Source: Candidatus Woesebacteria bacterium
GTDB taxonomy: Bacteria > Patescibacteriota > Microgenomatia > UBA8517
Length of the DNA: 12,457 bases
Direction: 5' to 3'
Assembly (NCBI GenBank): GCA_027327685.1
Contig: DAHVYL010000008.1
Coordinates: forward strand, 1-12,457
In this document: one piece after another, positions 12,322 through 12,457 of the stretch
Numbering within the stretch: position 1 is the first letter of the stretch
Layout: every line of letters begins with the position of its first letter
The notes under the pieces: generated by a model
What the model saw: only the letters and a program-made list of their open reading frames with translations
Databases searched by the model: none
Told to the model about the DNA's origin: nothing
Position numbers and translations under genes: made by a program

Positions 12322-12327
12322 GTCACC

Positions 12328-12356
12328 ATTTAATGTTATGAAAGATATTTTGTCAA
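12328..12356 (-). promoter_or_regulatory. Leaderless promoter of the terminal coiled-coil gene
   Basis: On the minus strand, consensus TTGACA (12356-12351), a 17-nt spacer and TTAAAT (12333-12328), then 6 nt to GTG 12321. Boxes, spacer and gap are identical to those of the 6275 gene. Confidence 0.6.
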
Positions 12357-12457
12357 TTAGTTTTTATACAAAATCATATCGTAGCCTCAAACGGCATCTC
12401 TTGTTTATGGTAAAATCTTCTTGTGATAATAGTTCTGGAAAAAAAGGCTACAGCTGA

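Noticed and set aside
12381..12451. Inverted repeat GTAGCCT / AGGCTAC near the window end
   Set aside because: Only 7 bp with a 57-nt loop; expected by chance at this size.
12374..12457. Open frame on the minus strand from the window edge to a TGA at 12374-12376 (27 codons)
   Set aside because: Too short, with no recognisable motif. It could be the end of a gene outside the window but cannot be supported.

Overview
The window looks like a compact chromosomal segment of an uncultivated bacterium of the Candidate Phyla Radiation (Patescibacteria), most likely the Microgenomates side. This is inference. It rests on tight gene packing with convergent genes overlapping or separated by 1 nt, many start codons without a Shine-Dalgarno, several apparently leaderless promoters, a large secreted Cys-rich protein ending in WREVAP, small coiled-coil proteins, and a DUF5678-like/retropepsin-like pair. 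TGA is used as stop, so the Gracilibacteria-type code does not apply.

Region 1 (1-5150) is housekeeping and transport. The tail of a coiled-coil protein is followed by an RluA-type pseudouridine synthase, a convergent CaCA cation exchanger, a divergent Kef-type CPA2 antiporter with an RCK domain, a membrane-anchored LCP-like protein that has lost the motif Arg but keeps a LytR_C-like tail, and a convergent TPR protein.

Region 2 (5150-6860) is the most unusual part. A small basic protein resembling BECR-fold nucleases sits behind a cascade of overlapping mini-ORFs. Its 3' end overlaps the terminator of an ~86-nt minus-strand RNA. That RNA has a TTGACA-17-TATATT promoter, a three-way junction, an intrinsic terminator and an 11-bp alternative helix that would undo both the junction and the terminator. 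Divergent from it lies ~360 bp of plus-strand sequence with dense nested helices, including a 10-bp long-range helix whose 3' strand is exactly the bulge of a long hairpin. Two small coiled-coil genes follow, each with a promoter placed so that the start codon falls at the predicted +1.

Region 3 (6960-12460) is surface and accessory. A 584-aa protein has a C-terminal domain that recurs as the ectodomain of the next, 235-aa membrane-anchored protein. Then come a 632-aa secreted Cys-rich protein, a DUF5678-like gene and a retropepsin-like gene broken by two compensating frameshifts. A degraded copy of the 3' end of the 632-aa gene lies beyond them, so the pair sits between two copies of that sequence. 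A further coiled-coil gene with the same leaderless promoter layout closes the window.

The candidate undescribed system is the 5160-6275 block: a nuclease-like gene with coupled mini-ORFs, a switch-like RNA whose read-through would be antisense to it, and a divergent large structured RNA. All functional links there are inference from sequence layout.
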